Source: Rhizomys pruinosus (taxonomy: Eukaryota; Chordata; Mammalia; Rodentia; Spalacidae). From it: a stretch of 64,000 bases of DNA. The notes beneath the pieces were generated by a model. It was not told the origin of the DNA. It saw only the letters and a list, made by a program, of their open reading frames with translations, and searched no databases. The translations under genes were made by a program, and so were the position numbers. Each line of letters begins with the position of its first letter. Position 1 is the first letter of the stretch. Below are positions 35,126 to 47,196 of this stretch, piece by piece. The stretch spans positions 1,146,539 through 1,210,538 of the forward strand of contig VZQC01007061.1 of assembly GCA_009823505.1 (NCBI GenBank), given 5' to 3'.

Positions 35126-37404
35126 CCAAATGTGGCAAATACTGTATTCAACGGAGAAACAGGCTTATGCGGGGTCTGGGAAGTATGCAGGGGGGACCCA
35201 AGTCTTGGGGATGGTGGATTTCTGTGGCCATGAGGGGAGGGGACTGGTTAATGGACAGGAGAGAGCTGGCACTTCGTAGGCAGGGGAGCAGCCAAGAGAA
35301 AGCAGGGAGCTGGCACAGGGCAGGAAGAGCTTCCTGCCTGGCTGGGGCTGCGTGGGGGAGGACAGTGGTGAAGCGCAGTAGCCCATGGAGAAACTCCCTG
35401 TTTCTGGGCAGCAGATCTTACTGTTTGCTCCGCAAGGCATCAAAGCTTGGACTGAAGGAAACAGAGACAGGTGAGCACTGCCTCCGAGGGAAGAGCCGTG
35501 AGGGCAGGCGTCGGGCCAGAAGCCAGGGGTTTCCCTGGTCTGACCTCACTGCATCCTCTGGAGTGCTGGGGATGGGGATGGTTGTCACTCTGCAAAGAAA
35601 GGAACTGTAGCTCAGGGTGGGTTAAAGTTTAATGTGTGCTGGGGTGAGGCACCGACCCCCACCCCCAGGCTAGAGATGGCCCAGGGCAGTGGCCCTGTTT
35701 GCACAGTGGCAGGGAACGTCGATCCTATTTGTATGTGCAGACAGGAAAACAGGACTGTCACTGGATGAATGAAGTGGGGGCCCTGGGGAGCTATGCACAG
35801 GACTGGGGAGGAGTCAAGGTGGTGCTGAGAGCCTGGAGTCCAGGGTGTGGGTGATGACAGGCCTGCAGGACTTGGCACCCAAGGGGACCATGTTGGATGA
35901 GCTTCCTGTGGGAGCCAGAGCAGCGTGGCCTGGTCAACATCTCAGGGAAAGAAGTGTTCTTTGCTGATTGTTGGTCTAGGCCACCACCGGATCTCTCTGG
36001 GTGCTGGACTCTCTGCCTCCACCTCCATCCTAGCCCTTGATCAGGTTGCCAGCCAGTCCTGCATCTCTACCCAGGAGGCGTGAGAGTCCCACGGACTCGC
36101 ATTCATCCTTGTCTTTATGTCTCCGCATCCCAGAAGCCCCTGCCCTCACCACAGACTCGCATTCGTCCTTGTCTTTATGTCTCCGCATCCCAGAAGCCCC
36201 TGCCCTCACCCCTCCTGTAAATAGCTCTCAAGTTCACCCACATCTCTACAGCCCTTTGTTACCTCAACTCTTGCATCTGCCCCACATGGTCTCCTCGATG
36301 CCCAGAGCAATCCCCCAGCTATCAGCTTGTTGCTTGGAGTGACCCACTAAAGCTCCCTTTGGACGCAGGCCATGTGCGCTGAAGGCCCATTCCTGAGCTT
36401 GGCCCTCAGGAACAGACGTTTCTGGCCTACACCCCTGCTGCCACACAGTCTTGTGCCACCTCATCTCCTCTGCTTCAGCCTTCCCAATGCCAGGTCTTCT
36501 TTATAATGGAGATGGTTTGTGTCCTGCCTCTGTCTCAGAACTGCACCTCAGAGATGCAACTTGGAGCAGTTCTGCCAGTTGAGGGTGTTGCCTTTATGTC
36601 CCCCAGTCCCCAACTGAGTATTCCACCCAGGGGAGTCACTGAGACTCAGGACAAAGGGGAGGGGGAGAAGTGAAACCTCCTTTGTCAGGTCCCTGGAGCC
36701 TTTGCCCTGCCCACTGGGCTCACTAAATCTTCCTTTGTTTGCTTTTCTCCAGGCTCTGCCCCTTCCTCTTACCCCCCTTTCAGTGCCCTGACTCACCTGT
36801 GCCCTGGGCCCTCACCTCTGGCAAGGCTTCCACATCCTGTCCCCTCCCTGCTTGGGAGCAGGAGGGCCACCTGCCAGGTGTGGTCCTGCATCTTACTGGG
36901 AATCCTCAGAAGGCCAGGTCTTCACCCATCCCAGAGGGTCCCGTGGTCCCGGCTGGAGAGGAGAGACCTTGCGCGAAAGGAGTGAGCTATTGCTCCAAAC
37001 CTATATGGGGCCACTCTGCCTTGCCCGACAGTTTCGGGTTCCTGGGTGCTGAGTTTGTGCCACCTACTCAGCATGCTCTCTAGGATGACTTCCTTAGCTT
37101 TGTACCAACTTGCAAACAGGTTCCAGGCTGGTGGCAGAGTGGTCCACTGAGGGGTCAGTTCCCAGGCTTAAATGAAGGATGAGGGACAGGGGTGGTGTCC
37201 ACCTGTGTTCCTCAGGGCCTCAGCTGTGCAGAGCAGGCCTGGAGGAGGAAGTGAGTCAGTGGGCACAGCCATTCATGCTTCAAGATTCTGACTTTCCTTT
37301 TCGACCCACTGAGCCAAGACGGTTTGTCCCAACAGGATCCTGGGGTGGGGGAAGGGCTGGGAGCCAGCGATGTTAAAGAGACAGAACTGGCCTTGCTACT
37401 TCCA
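35126..37404. other. SINE-free intergenic block with a 60-bp duplication
   Basis: 2.3 kb of unique sequence. The only structure that I see is a 60-bp tandem duplication at 36091-36210. Several 80-150 codon open frames exist on both strands without recognisable domains. Confidence 0.5.
36091..36210. repeat. 60-bp tandem duplication
   Basis: Copies 36091-36150 and 36151-36210 differ at two positions near the start. Both contain gtctttatgtctccgcatcc. 60 bp is in frame, which keeps a spurious 101-codon ORF open. Confidence 0.96.
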
Positions 37405-37612
<208 letters not shown>

Positions 37613-37688
37613 CTTCTTTTATTTATGAGGGTTATGGTTTTATAGTTTATGGTTGACTGAAGTCAGCTAGACTTGCAGAGGGGTTGAA

Positions 37689-37890
37689 GACCTGCTGAGT
37701 GCCAAGGACTGTCACAGGTGTCACCACAGGGAACATGACAGCTACTACCAGGGTAAGTGACTGGGCCCTAGTTCTGCTGCTTCAACAAACTTGTGAGTTT
37801 GGTATCTTTGTGCTCAATATATAGATGAGAGAAACGGGATAAGGGAGGTAAAGCGACTTAAGGTCATAGTCCTACCAGCTGATATCACAC
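37689..37890 (-). mobile_element. MIR relic
   Basis: tgctgagtgccaaggactgt, then atagatgagagaaacgggat, then gtaaagcgacttaaggtcat, ordered as reverse MIR. Confidence 0.6.
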
Positions 37891-37898
37891 TGCCAGCC

Positions 37899-37932
37899 CA
37901 GAGAGAGAGAGAAAGAGAGGGAGAGACAGAGA

Positions 37933-37975
<43 letters not shown>
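37899..37975. repeat. (GA)n microsatellite
   Basis: Imperfect GA/GGA run followed by about 18 perfect GA units. Confidence 0.97.
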
Positions 37976-37976
<1 letters not shown>

Positions 37977-38125
37977 ACTTTACAAGATATTTTGAAGAAC
38001 AAACAAGTGGACATTTTCTAGTTAGTCAAGTGGTGGCCAGCATGCACAAAAGGTAGCGGCATGGACTAGCCTGGCATGTTGTGCAATCCCCCTGGGAGTG
38101 GAATGAGAAACAGAGACAGGCTAGG

Positions 38126-38200
38126 ACAGGAGGGGGACAGAAGGGCAGGGGGACAGAGGGGCAGGGGACAGAGGGGCAGGGGGGACAGAGGGGCAGGGGG
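38126..38200. repeat. G-rich 16-18 bp minisatellite
   Basis: Four to five units of the type gacagaggggcagggg. Runs of four to six G at short spacing are compatible with G-quadruplex formation. Confidence 0.9.
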
Positions 38201-38332
38201 CCATGCAGAGTCCCAGGAGGCTGGCGCTGAAAACTGGAGGTGGCTTAAGGAGGGTTCAAAGGCAAAGCCCAAGCTGGGAGGGGCTCAGCAGAGCCATTAG
38301 CAAGTAGAGCAGGAGCCATGGGACCCTGCCCT

Positions 38333-38412
38333 GAGGTGGCCCGAGGTGGCCCGAGGTGGCCCAAGGTGGCCCGAGGTGGCCCGAGGTGGCCCGAGGTGGC
38401 CCGAGGTGGCCT
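38333..38412. repeat. 10-bp minisatellite, 8 copies
   Basis: Unit GAGGTGGCCC repeated at exactly 10-bp spacing from 38333, with one variant unit (AAGGTGGCCC) at 38363. Confidence 0.97.
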
Positions 38413-38499
38413 GCACTGGAAGAGTGATGGCAGGAGCAGTGAGGGAGAGCCCAGGAGAGGAGGGTTCTCCATGAAGCACAGAAGACCAGCTTGACAAGT

Positions 38500-38935
38500 C
38501 ATGGCTGCCAAGCCTAGTGGCCAAGCCCGGTAACCTGAGTTGAATCCCGGGACTCACATGGTAGAAGAAAACGGATTCTTTCAAATTTTCCTCTGATCTC
38601 CACTTATGTAGCTATGGGACATGTGCACACACACACATAAAATAAATAAATAAATAGGGCGGGAGAGATGGTCTAGCGGTTAAGAGCACCGACTGCTCTC
38701 ACAGAGGACCCGGGTTCGATCCACAGCACCCATATGGTGGCTGAGAACCGTCTGTAACTCCAATTCCAGGAGAACTCCAGTTCCAGGGGAATCTGACACC
38801 CTCTTCTGACCTCCGCGGCATTGCATGACATGGGTGCACAGACCTACATGCAGACAGTACATTCATACACATAGAAAATAAATAAATAAAATTTAAAAAT
38901 ATAATAAATAAATAAATAAATAAATAATTTAAAAA
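38500..38935 (+). mobile_element. Old B4-type SINE then long-body B2
   Basis: About 38500-38657 worn tRNA-derived SINE (acctgagttgaatcccggga). 38658-38935 long-body B2 with a long (AAAT)n tail. Confidence 0.85.
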
Positions 38936-39017
38936 GAGCCAATGGAATAACTTTTGCCTAAATGTCAAGAAGACACGATGGAGACAGGTTTTTCCACTTC
39001 AATGGTATTTTATTCTT

Positions 39018-39215
39018 TTTTGTGGTGCTGGACATGGAACTCAAGGCCATATGCATGTTAGACGAGCACTGTACAACCCAGCTACAGCCCTTGTTGTTGT
39101 TGTTGAGACAAGGTCCTCACCATGTAACACAGGCTGGCTTCAAATTCATGATCTTTTAGCCTCTACCTCCCATCACGGGACAGCCTCACCATGCCCAGTG
39201 GTATTTTATTCATTT
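39018..39215 (-). mobile_element. B4-type SINE remnant
   Basis: ID-like part 39018-39092 (ctggacatggaactcaaggc) and B1-like part 39093-39215 (gagacaaggtcctcaccatg). Confidence 0.65.
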
Positions 39216-39250
39216 CCACCTGAGCAAATAATCGTGTTTATTTTATGTGT

Positions 39251-39609
39251 TGTCTGTTTTTTTATTACCATGACAAGAACCTGAGAGAATTTGCAGGAAA
39301 GGTTTGGCTCACAGTCAGAGTTTCAGTCTGTGGTCCTTGGCTCCCTGGCTGCTGGACTGTGGGGAGGCGGAGCATCATGGTGGGGAGCGTGTGGTAAGCC
39401 AAGACTATCACTTCATGGTGGACAGGAAGTAGAGACAGAAAGGCATGAGGGCCAGATATAGTCCCTAAGATCATGCCCTTGGTGACCTGTTTCCTCCTGC
39501 TAGGCCCCACCTCCTCAATTTTCCATCACCTCACGGAGTAGCACACAAGCTGGGCACCAAGCCTTGAACACATGAGCCTCTGGAGACACTTCATATTGAA
39601 GCCATAACA
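39251..39609 (-). mobile_element. Older MaLR-type solo LTR
   Basis: 359 bp, TG...CA on +. tattaccatgacaagaacct and ctgctaggccccacctcctc are reverse LTR segments of this superfamily. There is no adjacent interior. Confidence 0.65.
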
Positions 39610-40147
39610 GCATGGTCCATAGATTCCTGGGTCCATGAGTGTCACAGTACACAGAAGGTAACAACACAAGCAATTGGTAAGCCATGATAACCCTGGCCTC
39701 TAATAGGGTAAGACAAGGTGGGTCAGTTACATGGATCACCCAGACCAGGAGTGTATGTCCTGTGCACGCTGGATGCCCCAACACCTATTCACTAAGCTAT
39801 TCCCTAAACCCTTACTGACCCCACCCATTGAACCAAACAGCCAGTGGCAGAAAGATAAACACTAGCATGCAAACTTCTCACACCTTGTTCCTAAGGAGCC
39901 CACTGTGGATGAAAGGACCTGCCAGTGGGGTCCACAGTCCAAAACGAGGAGCCAGGCAGACAGGAGGGGTGCTCACAGCTGCTGCGCCTCGGCCATCTTA
40001 GTGTTTTCAGCTGGAAACTGGGAGACACCTCTGTATCCCAGGGCTTTTGGAAAGGACCACACATAAAGGGCCAGGCCACAGTAGGCACTCAATGGATACT
40101 GGTTTCTTTCCCATATGTTCATAAAAGATTCAGAGATACATGGTCAG
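39610..40147. other. Non-repeat intergenic sequence
   Basis: No element or gene recognised. Confidence 0.5.
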
Positions 40148-42126
40148 TGTTCTAGTTTGTCTTCCATTGCTGTGACAAAACACTCTGACCAACACCAACT
40201 TGGGGAGGAAAGGGTTTATTCAGCTTACATCTCCTGGGTCACAGTTCTCACTCAGGGAGCCCAAGGCAGGAACTTAGGGCAGGAACCTGGAGGCAGGAGC
40301 TGAAGCATAGGCCATGGAGGAATGCTGTTCACTGACTTGCTCCCCTGGCCCATGCCCAGCCTGCTCTCTTATACAGTACACAACAATCTGCCCAGGGTGG
40401 CACCACCCATAGTGGCTGGGCCCTCCCACATTGCTCAACAATCAAGACAACACTCCACAGACGTGGCCACAGGCCAGTCCAATGGAGCCAATTCCCCAAT
40501 TGAGGCTCCCTCAACCCAGGTGTGTCAAGTTGACACTAAAGCTATCCAGCACAATTGACCCCTTGTCAACTTGACACACAAAACACATCACTATTAAACC
40601 ACCACCTTTCCAGTTCTTATCCCCAAAGTATGATGTTAACATTAATCACAACCTAAGACAGTACAACCTTAAAAGCCCCACAGTCCTTAAAATGTCCAAA
40701 CACTTAAAAGTCCAGTCTATTAAAAGTCTCTTAACTGTGGGCTGCTGTAAAATCCAAAACAAGTACTGTCTTATTTCAAAGGGAAGAATCAGGCACTCTC
40801 AAACAAAACCTAAGTCCAGCAAGTAGCTCAAGGCTGGACACCTGGGATTCACTCACGATCTTCTGGGCTCCAAAGGGTCTCGGCAGCTCCCCCTCTCCGA
40901 CTCTGCCGTCCGTGGCACACTCATCTCGCAGGCCCAGGCCGACTCCATTCTACACCTACCGCTGCTCTTGGTGGTCGTCCCATGGTACCGGCATCTCCAA
41001 AAAGCTGGGGTCGCCACTGAAACTGAGGCAGCACCTTCACCAATGGTCTCTTCTGACCTCTCCTGGTGCAAAGCCTCAGCTTCTCTCCATGACCCCTGCA
41101 ATCCTGGGGTCTTCACTGCAACCGAGGTGCACTTCCACCAATGGTCTTTCCTGACCTCTCACAGTGCCAAGCCTCGGCTGCTCTCTGTGACCCCCTCAAA
41201 TTTCAACACCAGAACCATATAGGAGACTCTTACACACTACCAAGTCCTGCTTCTGGCTTGAGATGGAGGCTCAGGCCCCTTCTGGATCACAGCTTCTGTG
41301 TGCTGACCCTGAAGAAATTCTTCCCAGAAGATTTCACCACAGTGATGCTGGTCTCTTGTTACTTACAGCTGATTTTTCAGCCCCAGCTAACCAGCATCAA
41401 TTGTCCCAGTACAACAAAGATTTCACTTCAGGTTCTGGTCTCTTGTTACTTACAGCTGATTCTTCAGCCCCAGCTGACCAGAACCCACAGATTACACAGT
41501 CCTGATGATCTCTGCTCCCCTTTGAAACTAGAAACTTCACAAGCCAGGCCTCCATCTTCTACAACTCCTTCAGCAAAACTGCTCCAAGCTCCACAGCAAC
41601 GATCTTTAGGCATTCAATGATCTTCCCAGCCCAAAGTTCCAAACGCCTCCACAATCCTTCCCCAAAACACCAAGGTCAGGTCTGTCACAGCAATACCCCA
41701 CTCTTCTGGTACCAATTTCTGTTCTAGTTTGTCTTCCATTGCTGTGACAAAACACTCTGACCGACACCAACTTGGGGAGGAAAGGGTTTATTCAGCTCAC
41801 ATCTCCTGGGTCACAGTTCATCACTCAGGGAGCCCAAGGTAGGAACTCAGGGCAGGAACCTGGAGGCAGGAGCTGAAGCACAGGCCATGGAGGAATGCTG
41901 TTCACTGGCTTGCTCCCCTGGCCCATGCCCAGCCTGACCTCTTATACAGTACACAACAACCTGCCCAGGGTGGCACCACCCATAGTGGGCTGGGCCCTCC
42001 CACATTGCTCAACAATCAAGACAATACTCACAGACGTGGCCACAGGCCAGTCCAATGGAGCCAATTCCCCAATTGAGGCTCCCTCAACCCAGGTGTGTCA
42101 AGTTGACACTAAAGCTATACAGCACA
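40148..42126 (-). mobile_element. Complete MaLR-type LTR retrotransposon with matching LTRs
   Basis: The left LTR 40148-40553 (406 bp) and right LTR 41720-42126 (407 bp) are direct repeats differing at only a few positions; interior 40554-41719. On the minus strand the 5' LTR is the right one. The interior then opens AATTGGTACCAGAAGAGTGG, the usual MaLR start. A perfect 5-bp target duplication, gtcag, lies at 40143-40147 and 42127-42131. The interior is only 1.17 kb, has no retroviral ORF, and contains a local duplication (gtctcttgttacttacagct at 41360 and 41441). It is therefore non-autonomous, relying on ERVL-type proteins in trans (family knowledge). Confidence 0.93.
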
Positions 42127-44250
42127 GTCAGGTAGGCAAAAAAGTGTGAGTGTATAAAGGACCATTTGTACAAATGTGTTCTAATCAACATTCATGTAGG
42201 GACTCTACCCCCAGTGGAAAAGAGTGGGAGTGGGTGGATGAAGCCCTACACCTGCCCAGGTTTTCCCACCTGAGCATAGAACCCAGCCAGCGAGAGCCAA
42301 AGAGAGGCAACCCCCTCTCTGTCTCTACCTCTCACACACACATACACAGAGATGCACACACACACACACACACACACACACACCACGTGGCAGGGACTCA
42401 GCCCAGTTCACCTGAGGCTGCCTCAGGTGAGGAAAGTGGTAGGATGGAGCCATATCTGAGTTCCTGGAAAAGGATATCAAATAAACCCATGAATGCTTAG
42501 CCACTCCCCCCTCCTCACTTTCTCCTCCTCCAGTAATTTGCATCTTCATTCAAAGTTAAATAGTGACCTACATCGACGTTTAGTAGCAGAGTTTCAGCAG
42601 ATCTGAGCCTTGAGATACTTTGGATGCTGGCAGAGAAGAACAAGGGGTTTTCTCCAGCATTTCCTCTCACGGATGGGACATGGAGGCCTGCAGCGGGGAG
42701 GCAGCTTCTCTGAGGTGAGCAGGCGGAGAGCCAGCCCTTGGCTGAGCAGCAGGCCACTGCGTCTTCATCATCCTGCAGCAGCTGCTTGGAGCTGGTGAGA
42801 ACACAGCAAGCCGTGCCTGAAGGAGCTGAGCTGAAGCCACCTTTATAGAATATTGACATTGTCACTCTTCCAGTGGTGGAAATTTCACCCCAAGCCAGGC
42901 CCTGACTTCTTCCTTTCTTCCCTTCCTGATCCTTGCTCCAGGCCTGCTTCACCCATGACCTCCTCCTCCTCCTCCTGGAAGCCTTCCTGACTCCCACATA
43001 GAACACACAGCTTGCATGTTGTGGTAGGCAACTACACAGGCCAAGGGACCTCATCTAAGGTTTCACTTAGAAAGGCAAGAAACATGGTACTACCCTTGGA
43101 CCGAGGGTGTGAAAAGTTTTGCCAAAGGGAAGCCTCAGGCTGTCTTAGCTGCTTATCCAGGTGTTGACCATTAGGGAAAAGGGCAGAAGCAGGCTGAAAG
43201 GCTGTCCACAGATATCAAAGCTGAGCTGAGCCTCGTCATGTCATAAGCACCCTGTGTTTCTAGGTGGGTCCCTTCTCTATGGGGAAGTGTTGACGTTATA
43301 AAGTCAACTAGGAGGATGAGATCAGGCTGTGAAGGATAATGTCACTGAGAACAAAACATTTTAGTCCTGCTTGCGTGGACCTGGGAGTTCTTTCTCCAGC
43401 TCTCCATCCCAGACCCATACAGTCCACATCTCCCTCCACCCAAGTCCATCTCCCCCAGGTCTGATACTCCCCATATTCCTCAGCTGATCTGCCTTCTAGC
43501 AGTCACTCGCCTCCTGCTCCCACATTCCCTCTGGACTCGAAAACATCGTCCCTCATCACTTTCCTGCTCCCTATCCCTGGATCGGACATGCTGGGCATTC
43601 CTATTTGGGATGGTTAAAGAGATAAGGTCTGGCGTGGAGTCCATCTATCATCAGCACAGACTCAAAGCTATTTTGGGTAGGACCCATGCTCATACTAAGT
43701 GTCTACCCTCGGCTTGTTCCTGGGTCCCCCACCCGGCCTGAGGAATAAGGCCGAGAACCTAGGAAGCCAGCCAGAAAGGCTCAGCTTCCATCTAGCTTCC
43801 TGTTCCTTGACCCCAGATGTCACCTATGGTGGCTCTGGACCACAAGTCAGACCGTGAGAGAGACTGATGGCTCTAGGAGTCACGATTCAGAAACTAATGC
43901 TATCCTAAGGGCAGTCAGGGACAAGTGTGCTCTCCCCAAATGCCACAGAGAGAGAACTGTTATCTCAGCTGCTTTTGTTTAGGCAGGTCTGGCTGTCTGA
44001 ACAACATCTGCCTGGAGTCTGTCTCTTAAAGACACAGCTGTGGCCAGGGGCTTCCGGTCCCGGCTCTGCTTCAGTCCCCTTCTATCAGCTGCATAACTTT
44101 GGATCTACAGATAACCCTCCTGGGCTTTTCCTCATGAGGCAAATGAAGGGGACAATCCTGACTTCACAGGCGGGGGATGAGGTGAGTCTGCACCTGAAAC
44201 AATTTGTAAGCTGTGTAGTCAGGCTGGGGCCATTTCCCAGACTTTGATTC
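42127..44250. other. SINE-free intergenic block
   Basis: Unique apart from a (CA)n tract at 42346-42383 and a + strand MIR relic at about 44060-44215 (tcagctgcataactttggat, then tcctcatgaggcaaatgaag). A 179-codon reverse open frame, 42515-43054, has no recognisable domain. Confidence 0.5.
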
Positions 44251-44251
44251 T

Positions 44252-44352
44252 AATCTTGTACTCCTAATGGTACCTGATTAAAGATGCTTGCTGTTCAAAA
44301 GCCAATATTCAGAGACCAGCCTGAGCTACATGATAAAACTCTGTCTTTAAAA
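44252..44352 (+). mobile_element. Old B1-like remnant
   Basis: gaccagcctgagctacatga through actctgtctttaaaagg. Confidence 0.6.
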
Positions 44353-44359
44353 GGAACCC

Positions 44360-44868
44360 ATGGGGCTGGAGAGATGGCCTAGCAGTTGAGAGCACCAGTT
44401 GAGAGCATCAACTGCTCTTGCAGAGGACTCAGGTTCTATCCCCAGCACCCACATGGTGGCTAAGAACCATCTTTTTTTTTTTTAATTAAAGAATTCTTTT
44501 TTTAAAATTTTATTTATTTTTGTATGTGTACGAATGTACTGTCTGCATGTAGGTTTGTGCACCCATGTTGTGCAATGCCGCGGAGGTCAGAAGAGGGTCT
44601 TGGATTCCCTTCTCCTGGAATTGGAGTTGCAGACGGTTCTTAGCCGCCATGTGGGTGCGGGGGATTGAACCCGGGTCCTCTGCAAGAGCAGTCGGTGCTC
44701 TTAACCGCTAGGCTATCTCTCCAGCCCCGAACCGTCTTTAACTCTGGTTCCAGGGGAATCTGACGCCCTCTTCTGACCTCCAAGGCATTGCACAACACGG
44801 TGCACAAGCCTACATGTAGACAGTACATTCATACACGTAAAAAATAAATAAAATTAAAAAAATAAAAA
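44360..44868 (+). mobile_element. B2 (+) interrupted by an inverted B2 (-)
   Basis: Host B2 44360-44471 and 44729-44868. Inserted reverse B2 44472-44728, with duplication gaacc(a/g)tctt on both sides. The inserted copy holds only the first of the two body modules (tctcctggaattggagtt directly followed by the older sequence). Confidence 0.92.
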
Positions 44869-44879
44869 GGAACCCATAC

Positions 44880-45300
44880 CAGGATGGAGAGATGTCTCAG
44901 CAGGTAAAGTGCTTTGCCGTGCAAGCCTGACAACCTGCGTTCATCCTCCTGGAGCCATCATATAAAAGTGGAAGGAAAGAACTAACTCCACAAAGTTGTC
45001 AACCGACCTCCATGTGCACACTATGGCATGTGTTCACCGCCACAAAAAACATACACTGAGGGGCTGGAGAGATAGCCTAGTGGTTAAGAGCACTGACTGC
45101 TCTTGCAGAGGACCTGGGTTCGATCCCCAGCACCCACATGGCGGCTAAGAACCGTCTGCAACTCCAATTCCAGGAGAACTCCAGTTCCAGGGAAATCTGA
45201 GACCCTCTTCTGACCTCCGTGGCATTGCACGACCCAGGTGCACAAACCTACATGCAGACAGTACATTCATACACACACAAAAATAAATAAAAAAAAACAC
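44880..45300 (+). mobile_element. B4-type SINE then long-body B2
   Basis: 44880-45058 (gatggagagatgtctcagca). 45060-45300 B2 with both modules. acatacactgag before (45048) and after (45300) is the target duplication. Confidence 0.9.
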
Positions 45301-45784
45301 ATACACTGAGTGCACAGAGCTTAGATCAGGGATTTCCCAGGTCTACCTGAAGCACAGAGTACCAGGGTGGTGGGCTAAACAAAGACCTCAATGTGAAACC
45401 CAAAACTCTGAAGGCGATAGAAGAAAAAGTTGGAAGTAGACTATAAGACATAGGCGTAGGAAAAGACTTCCTAAATCAGACAGGAGCTGCACAAGAATTA
45501 AGGTCAGCAATTGACAAATGGGACCTCATTAAACTCAAAAGCTTCTGTACATCGAAAGAAACAATCAAGGAAGTGAAGAGAAATCCCACAGAGTGGGAGG
45601 AAACCTTCACCACAGATACATCTGACAAAGCATTGATTTCCAGAATATATAAACTACTCAAAAAACAAAGAAGAAAGAAAACAAATGACCCACTCAATAG
45701 ATGGAGCAAAGAGCTGAACAGAGACTTCACAAGTGAGGAATTAGAGATGGCTGAAGAAAAAACATCTACAAAAGTGTCAACCAT

Positions 45785-45965
45785 TCACGCGGGCCCTGGT
45801 GGCATACGCCTTTACATCCTAGTACTTGGGAGGCAAGAAAACAGGCAGGCGGATCTTTTGTGAAGTCAAGGCCCAGGCCTGGTCTACAGAGTGAGTTCAG
45901 CGACAAGCTGGGGGCTACAGGGAGACCCTGGTCTCGAAAAGACCAAAAAAAAAAAAAAAAACAAA
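45785..45965 (+). mobile_element. B1-like SINE in L1, indel-rich
   Basis: cgggccctggtggcatacgc to gtctcgaaaagacc. Near-consensus except for a dozen scattered extra bases (e.g. gtgaagtcaaggcccaggcc). Flanks aaagtgtcaac / aaagtgttcaac. Confidence 0.9.
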
Positions 45966-46442
45966 ACAAAAAAAGTGTTCAACATCACTAATAATTAAGG
46001 AATGCAAAATTTTAAAAACCATTTTAAGATATAAATTCTCACTCAAAAGACTGCGTAGGATCAAGAAAACAAATGATAACCCAACACCCTGCGACGCGCG
46101 TTGTGGGGCACAAGGGGCAACATTGTCCACTACTGGTGGAATGTCCACTCATCCAGCCAACTATGGAAAAGGGCAGCTGTGGAGAACTCTTGGGAACAGG
46201 AAAACCTCGGAAGAATGAACTTGCCACCTGAACCCAGCCATACCACTCCTGGGTTATGTACCCACAACACCGACTCCATCTTACCACAGGGAGATCCATG
46301 CACAGCCATGTTTATTGTAGCTCTCTTCACAATAGTAAAGAGCTGGAACCAACCCAAGTGTCCCTCAATTGACCAATGGATAGAGAAAATGCGGTACATC
46401 TATACAATGGAGTTCTATGCAGCGGTAAAGAAAGATGACATC

Positions 46443-46680
46443 GGGGCCTGGAGAGATGGCCTAGCGGTTAAGAGCTCCGACTCCTCTTGCAGAGGATCAG
46501 GTTCAATCCCCAGCACCCACATGGCGGCTAAGAACTGTCTGTAACTCCAATTCCAGGAGAACTCCAGTTCCAGGGGAATCTGAGACCCTCTCCTGACCTC
46601 CGCAGCATTGCACAACATGGGTGCACAAACCTACATGCAGACAGTACATTCATACACATAACGAATAAATAAAATTAAAA
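46443..46680 (+). mobile_element. Long-body B2 in L1 with 16-bp target duplication
   Basis: aaagaaagatgacatc is perfect at 46427-46442 and 46681-46696. Both modules present. Confidence 0.97.
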
Positions 46681-46944
46681 AAAGAAAGATGACATCATGA
46701 ACTTTGCAGGAAAATGGATGGAGCTAGAAGATATCATGCTGAGTGAAGTAACACAGTCCCAGAAAAACAAACGACAAATGGTATCCCTCATCTGTGGATG
46801 CTAGCGCCAATTACCTAATTGTATGGCAAACTGAGCAACGTTAATGTGATCTGAAAACAACTGTGCTCTTATATTGTAGAATCCCTTAGAAAAATAAACA
46901 AATAAAAATTAAAAAAATACACCACGCACACAATACTAATATAT

Positions 46945-47196
46945 TTTTTTAATTTAATTTAATTTTATTTACTTTTGTATGTGTTTAAATGTACTGTCTG
47001 CATGCAAGTTTGTGCACCCGTGTCATGCAATGCCGCGGAGGTCAGAAGAGGGTGTCAGATTCCCCTGGAACTGGAGTTCTCCTGGAATTGGAGTTTCAGA
47101 CGGTTCTCAGCTGCCATGTGGGTGCTGGGGATCAAACCCGGGTCCTCTGTAAGAGCGGTCGGCGCTCTTAACCGCTAGGCCATCTCTCCAGCCCAC
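46945..47196 (-). mobile_element. Long-body B2-like SINE
   Basis: Reverse copy. actaatatattttttt before (46935) and after (47195) is the target duplication. Confidence 0.96.

Larger units (their letters stand above)
45365..46918 (+). mobile_element. 5'-truncated L1 (ORF2 C-terminal part to poly-A) with nested SINEs
   Basis: Starts gacctcaatgtgaaacccaa and follows L1 ORF2 3' order: ttgacaaatgggacctcatt, ccatcagccaactatgg-like block, ccataccactcctgggttat, caatggagttctatgcagcg, ggaaaatggatggagctaga. It ends in a short 3' UTR and AATAAA-rich A tail (46890-46918). The ORF is broken by frameshifts and insertions; no functional protein is possible. Inserts: B1 45785-45965 and B2 46443-46680. Confidence 0.9.

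Noticed and set aside
40315..41620. Overlapping open frames of 78-159 codons
   Set aside because: They lie in the LTR and interior of a minus-strand MaLR element, read on the wrong strand, with no retroviral motifs.
42515..43054. 179-codon reverse open frame
   Set aside because: No domain, no splice or polyadenylation context and no recognised homologue. It is kept only as a low-probability candidate in the unique block 42.1-44.2 kb.
45476..45863. Open frames matching a reverse-transcriptase-type element
   Set aside because: Part of a 5'-truncated, frameshifted L1 carrying two SINE insertions; not a host gene.
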